Source of the DNA: Parvularcula oceani
GTDB taxonomy: Bacteria > Pseudomonadota > Alphaproteobacteria > Caulobacterales > Parvularculaceae
Assembly: GCF_000733125.1 (NCBI RefSeq)
Contig: NZ_JPHU01000006.1
Location: 1 to 64,000 of the forward strand
Length of the DNA: 64,000 nucleotides
Reading direction: 5' to 3'
Position 1 is the first letter of the stretch, and every line of letters begins with the position of its first letter. A model generated the notes under the pieces. That model had not been told where the DNA came from. It was given only the letters and a program-made list of their open reading frames with translations, and searched no databases. Positions 61,472-64,000 of this stretch are shown here, piece by piece. Both the position numbers and the translations under genes were made by a program.

Positions 61472-62799
61472 GCCAGGCTTACGATACGATTCTCCGCGGC
61501 GGCACGGTGGTGAACCATGACGGGGCCGGTGCGCGCGATGTCGGCATCCGGGGGGGCAAGATCGCCGCGATCGGCCTGCCCTCCAATGCTTCTGCGGGCG
61601 AGGTGATCGACTGCACCGGGCTGCACGTTTTGCCCGGCGTCATCGACACGCAGGTCCATTTCCGAGAGCCCGGCGCGACCCACAAGGAAGACCTGGCGGC
61701 GGGCGCGCGCGGCGCAGTGCTCGGCGGCGTGACCGCCGTTTTCGAGATGCCGAACACGAACCCGCTGACCACGGACGAGGCGACGCTGGCCGACAAGCTG
61801 GACCGGGCGCGCGGCATGATGTGCGATCACGCCTTCTATATGGGCGCGACCCGGCAGAACACGGACCAGCTGCACGAGCTCGAACGCCTGCCCGGCGTCT
61901 GCGGCGTGAAGCTGTTCATGGGCGCCAGCACGGGCAACCTGCTGATCGAGGACGATGAGGGCGTGGCCGCGGTGCTGGCGAACGGAACCCGCCGCGTCGC
62001 CTTCCATTCCGAAGACGAATACATGCTGCGCGACAATGCCGGGCTGGCGCGCGACGGCGACTGGTCGAGCCACCCCGAGGTGCGCTCGGTCGAAGCGGCG
62101 GTCCGTTCCACCGAACGCCTCTTGCGCCTCGCGACGGAGGCGGGGCGCCGCATCCATGTCCTGCACATCTCGACCGAGGACGAGGTGCCGCTTCTCGCCG
62201 CGCATCGGGACGTCGCGACCTGCGAGGTGACGCCCCAGCACCTGACCCTCGGCATGGACGCCTATGAAAAGATGAGCGGCCGGGCGCAGATGAACCCGCC
62301 CGTGCGCGGCGGGCGGCATCGCGACGGGCTGTGGCGCGCGCTGCAGGAAGGCCTGTTCGACGTGATCGGCTCGGATCACGCGCCGCATACGCTGGAAGAG
62401 AAGGCCAAGCCTTACCCGAAGAGCCCGTCCGGCATGCCGGGCGTGCAGACCCTGCTGCCCGTCATGCTGACCCACATGGCCGAGGGCCGGTTGAGCATGG
62501 CGCGCCTGATCGACCTGACGAGCGCCGGTGCGCAGCGGGTCTTCGGCATCGCGAACAAGGGACGCCTGGCGCTCGGCTATGACGCCGACTTCACCGTGGT
62601 GGACCTGAACGCTCGGCGCGTCATCGAGGATTCGCAGATGGCGAACCTGTCAGGCTGGACGCCGTTCGACGGCTTTGAGACCACGGGCTGGCCGGTCGGC
62701 ACGATCATTCGCGGGCGGCGCGTGATGTGGGAGGACGAGCTGATCGGCGATCCTGCGGGCGAGCCCGTGCGTTTCGTCGAAACGCTCAGGACGACCTGA
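61468..62799 (+). CDS. Dihydroorotase family protein, class I type
   Basis: 443 residues of the amidohydrolase superfamily. Metal site region PGVIDTQVHFREPG: the usual D-x-H-x-H reads D60-T-Q62-V-H64, so the first His is Gln. The carboxylated Lys is Lys148 in GVKLFMG; further ligands are in HVLHIS and GSDHAPHTLEEK. Dihydroorotase converts carbamoyl aspartate to dihydroorotate; allantoinase or dihydropyrimidinase relatives are alternatives. ATG 61468 overlaps the M23 stop as ATGA. Confidence 0.85.
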   Translation: MSQAYDTILRGGTVVNHDGAGARDVGIRGGKIAAIGLPSNASAGEVIDCTGLHVLPGVIDTQVHFREPGATHKEDLAAGARGAVLGGVTAVFEMPNTNPLTTDEATLADKLDRARGMMCDHAFYMGATRQNTDQLHELERLPGVCGVKLFMGASTGNLLIEDDEGVAAVLANGTRRVAFHSEDEYMLRDNAGLARDGDWSSHPEVRSVEAAVRSTERLLRLATEAGRRIHVLHISTEDEVPLLAAHRDVATCEVTPQHLTLGMDAYEKMSGRAQMNPPVRGGRHRDGLWRALQEGLFDVIGSDHAPHTLEEKAKPYPKSPSGMPGVQTLLPVMLTHMAEGRLSMARLIDLTSAGAQRVFGIANKGRLALGYDADFTVVDLNARRVIEDSQMANLSGWTPFDGFETTGWPVGTIIRGRRVMWEDELIGDPAGEPVRFVETLRTT

Positions 62800-63184
62800 A
62801 GGGGGCGTAGAGGCGCTCGGTCACGCCGAGCGCGGCCTCTGCCGCCAGCGCATAATCCTGCCGCGCCTGCCGGCCGCAGGTCGCGTGCTCCCGGCTGGTG
62901 TCCCGGTATTGCATGTTGAAGGCGTCGATCATCCGCACGCGGGTCGCGCCCATCGGCACTTCGAGCGGAATGAGGGTCATCAGCCTGCGCCGGAAGAGCT
63001 CGGGGCTGTCATCCGGATAGCAGACCTGGCGCAGGCGGTGCAGCGTGCCGAGATGGCCTGCCAGCGTGACGAGATCCTGCTGGCGCTGCTCGAAGGCCTC
63101 TGCGGCTTCCGGAATGGCCTGCGCGCCCGCAGGCGGGATGAGGACCGGCCAAGCGGCGAGGAGCGCTGCGGCCAGCCTGCGCAC
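62786..63184 (-). CDS. TIGR02301-family periplasmic protein
   Basis: 132 residues. Signal peptide MRRLAAALLAAWPVLIPPAGA, then a helical domain: FEQRQQDLVTLAGHLGTLHRLRQVC, LMTLIPLEVPMGATRVRMIDAFN, and a C-terminal HATCGRQARQDYALAAEA with two cysteines possibly disulfide-linked. The family is restricted to alphaproteobacteria, function unknown. GTG 63184 with GGAG at 5 nt; it follows the Nudix gene by 2 bp. Confidence 0.85.
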   Translation of the reverse strand: MRRLAAALLAAWPVLIPPAGAQAIPEAAEAFEQRQQDLVTLAGHLGTLHRLRQVCYPDDSPELFRRRLMTLIPLEVPMGATRVRMIDAFNMQYRDTSREHATCGRQARQDYALAAEAALGVTERLYAPFRSS

Positions 63185-63186
63185 CT

Positions 63187-63633
63187 CTACTCCACCCGCC
63201 CCGCAAGCGAAGGCGCATTGGCGCGGCGGAAGGCCATGGCGCCCTGAAGGGCGAGGCGCGTCTTGTCCCAGGCGAGGCGGGACAGGGCCTCGGGATAGGA
63301 GACGAACTCCGCCTCCAATGCATCGTCGCCGGGGCGCGGCTCGCCTGAGAGGTGTTCGGCCACGAAATCGATCATGACGAAATGGCGCGGCTCGTTGCCG
63401 GTCGGCAGCGCCTCGAAGGCGTCGATCAGGCCGCGCACCTCGATCTCGATGCCGGCTTCCTCCTCGACCTCTCGCCGCACGGCGTCGCGCAGGGTCTCGC
63501 CATGCTCGACCTTGCCGCCGGGGATCGACCAGTGGTTCTGGAAGGGCGGGCGGCCCCTGCGGATGAGGAGCACCCGGTCGCCGCGGAACACCACTGCGCC
63601 CACGGAGAGGGTCGGCTTGCCGGAATCGGTCAT
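63187..63633 (-). CDS. Nudix hydrolase, MutT-like
   Basis: 148 residues. The Nudix box runs GKVEHGETLRDAVRREVEEEAGI; WSIPGGK precedes it, as in ADP-ribose or NADH-type and mutator enzymes. The likely substrate is a nucleoside or sugar diphosphate linked to another moiety; not resolvable here. Its stop is 2 bp before the TIGR02301 start, so the two form an operon. Confidence 0.9.
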   Translation of the reverse strand: MTDSGKPTLSVGAVVFRGDRVLLIRRGRPPFQNHWSIPGGKVEHGETLRDAVRREVEEEAGIEIEVRGLIDAFEALPTGNEPRHFVMIDFVAEHLSGEPRPGDDALEAEFVSYPEALSRLAWDKTRLALQGAMAFRRANAPSLAGRVE

Positions 63634-63653
63634 GACCTCTCATAAGGCGTTCC

Positions 63654-64000
63654 ATGAACGCGCGCTACGTCGTCACCGAATCGCCTTCATCCATGGGCGA
63701 GCATTTCGGCATCAGGCTGACCGAGAACTTTCCCGCGCGCTACAACATCGCGCCGAGCCAGCCCGTGCCGGTCATCCGCCTCGGCCCGAAGGGCGAGCGG
63801 CGCTTCGACCTCGTCCGCTGGGGCTTCGTGCCCGCATGGGACCGGCAGGGCAGCTTCCTGAAGAAGGCGATCGTCAATATTCGCTCGGAGACGGCGGCCG
63901 AGAAGCCGAGCTTCAGGAACGCCTGGCGGCGGCGGCACTGCCTGTTCCCGATGAACGGCTTCTACGAGTGGAAGGCGGAGGTGGGCGGCAAGCAGCCCTA
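63654..64000 (+). CDS. SRAP-domain (YedK/HMCES-like) protein, truncated by the window, Cys2 absent
   Basis: 115 residues present; the rest lies beyond the window. RYNIAPSQPVPVI, LVRWGFVPAW, VNIRSETAAEKPSFRNAWRRRHCLFPMNGFYEWK are SRAP blocks, with Asn and Glu active-site candidates (VNIRSET, FYEWK). SRAP proteins crosslink abasic sites in ssDNA through their second residue, Cys2. This one begins MNARYVV, so Cys2 is Asn. AAGG at 6 nt before ATG 63654 supports the start. The function may differ from HMCES/YedK. Confidence 0.8.
   Translation, partial: MNARYVVTESPSSMGEHFGIRLTENFPARYNIAPSQPVPVIRLGPKGERRFDLVRWGFVPAWDRQGSFLKKAIVNIRSETAAEKPSFRNAWRRRHCLFPMNGFYEWKAEVGGKQP

Overview
The window is a GC-rich chromosomal segment from an alphaproteobacterium. 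Several things point there: a FATGUY-type response regulator with an HWE-family kinase, a DUF2093 gene behind xseA, a TIGR02301-family gene, a Lys-rich TopA tail, and a sphingolipid cluster whose gene set resembles that of Caulobacter crescentus. Caulobacterales or Parvularculales-like relatives are my best guess; I cannot place it more finely. Genes are tightly packed, and many neighbours share ATGA or GTGA stop/start overlaps.

Layout. 0-8.5 kb: parE, a small membrane protein, a CinA-N-like protein, an HWE kinase / serine deaminase / response regulator run, a secreted S9 peptidase and tRNA-Leu(UAA). 8.6-22.8 kb: the most interesting stretch, a sphingolipid island. It holds a ceramide reductase-like SDR, serine palmitoyltransferase, a Tam41/Mmp37-like cytidylyltransferase candidate, a lipid (ceramide) kinase, LptF/LptG, a DUF2141 exported protein, a di-iron hydroxylase, a GNAT-type ceramide synthase candidate, two nucleotidyltransferases, a flippase, a CDP-alcohol phosphotransferase and a HAD phosphatase. 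22.7-31.9 kb: thioesterase, DUF1330, a SulP / carbonic anhydrase / ArsR module, an MFS transporter, topA, a small protein and xerC. 32-43.8 kb: the MoxR-DUF58-BatA/DUF4159 operon, sppA, DUF1285, a CoA-type Nudix and CCA-adding enzyme. 43.9-52.5 kb: acyl-CoA synthetase, AsmA, recA with an SOS-box candidate, membrane proteins, aroC and pdxH.

52.5-56.6 kb is accessory. About 0.5 kb of mosaic palindromic repeats (three families) and about 0.4 kb with no recognisable gene are followed by one visibly AT-richer gene. It encodes a 1052-residue protein with an N-terminal RelA/SpoT-type nucleotide synthetase domain and a long helical C-terminal region. A 19-bp tandem repeat lies just before its start. 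It looks horizontally acquired and could be a defence or toxin-type alarmone/pyrophosphokinase protein. 56.6-64 kb returns to housekeeping genes: purD, a TonB-like Pro-rich protein, xseA, DUF2093, an M23 peptidase, a dihydroorotase, TIGR02301, Nudix, and a truncated SRAP (HMCES/YedK) gene running off the end that lacks the usual Cys2.

How the genes may work together in the island (inference): SPT makes the long-chain base, the GNAT-like enzyme N-acylates it and the SDR reduces the oxo-ceramide. The kinase would phosphorylate ceramide, and the Tam41-like protein could activate it with CTP. The CDP-alcohol enzyme, HAD phosphatase and nucleotidyltransferases would build the head group. The flippase and LptF/LptG are candidates for moving products across the envelope.
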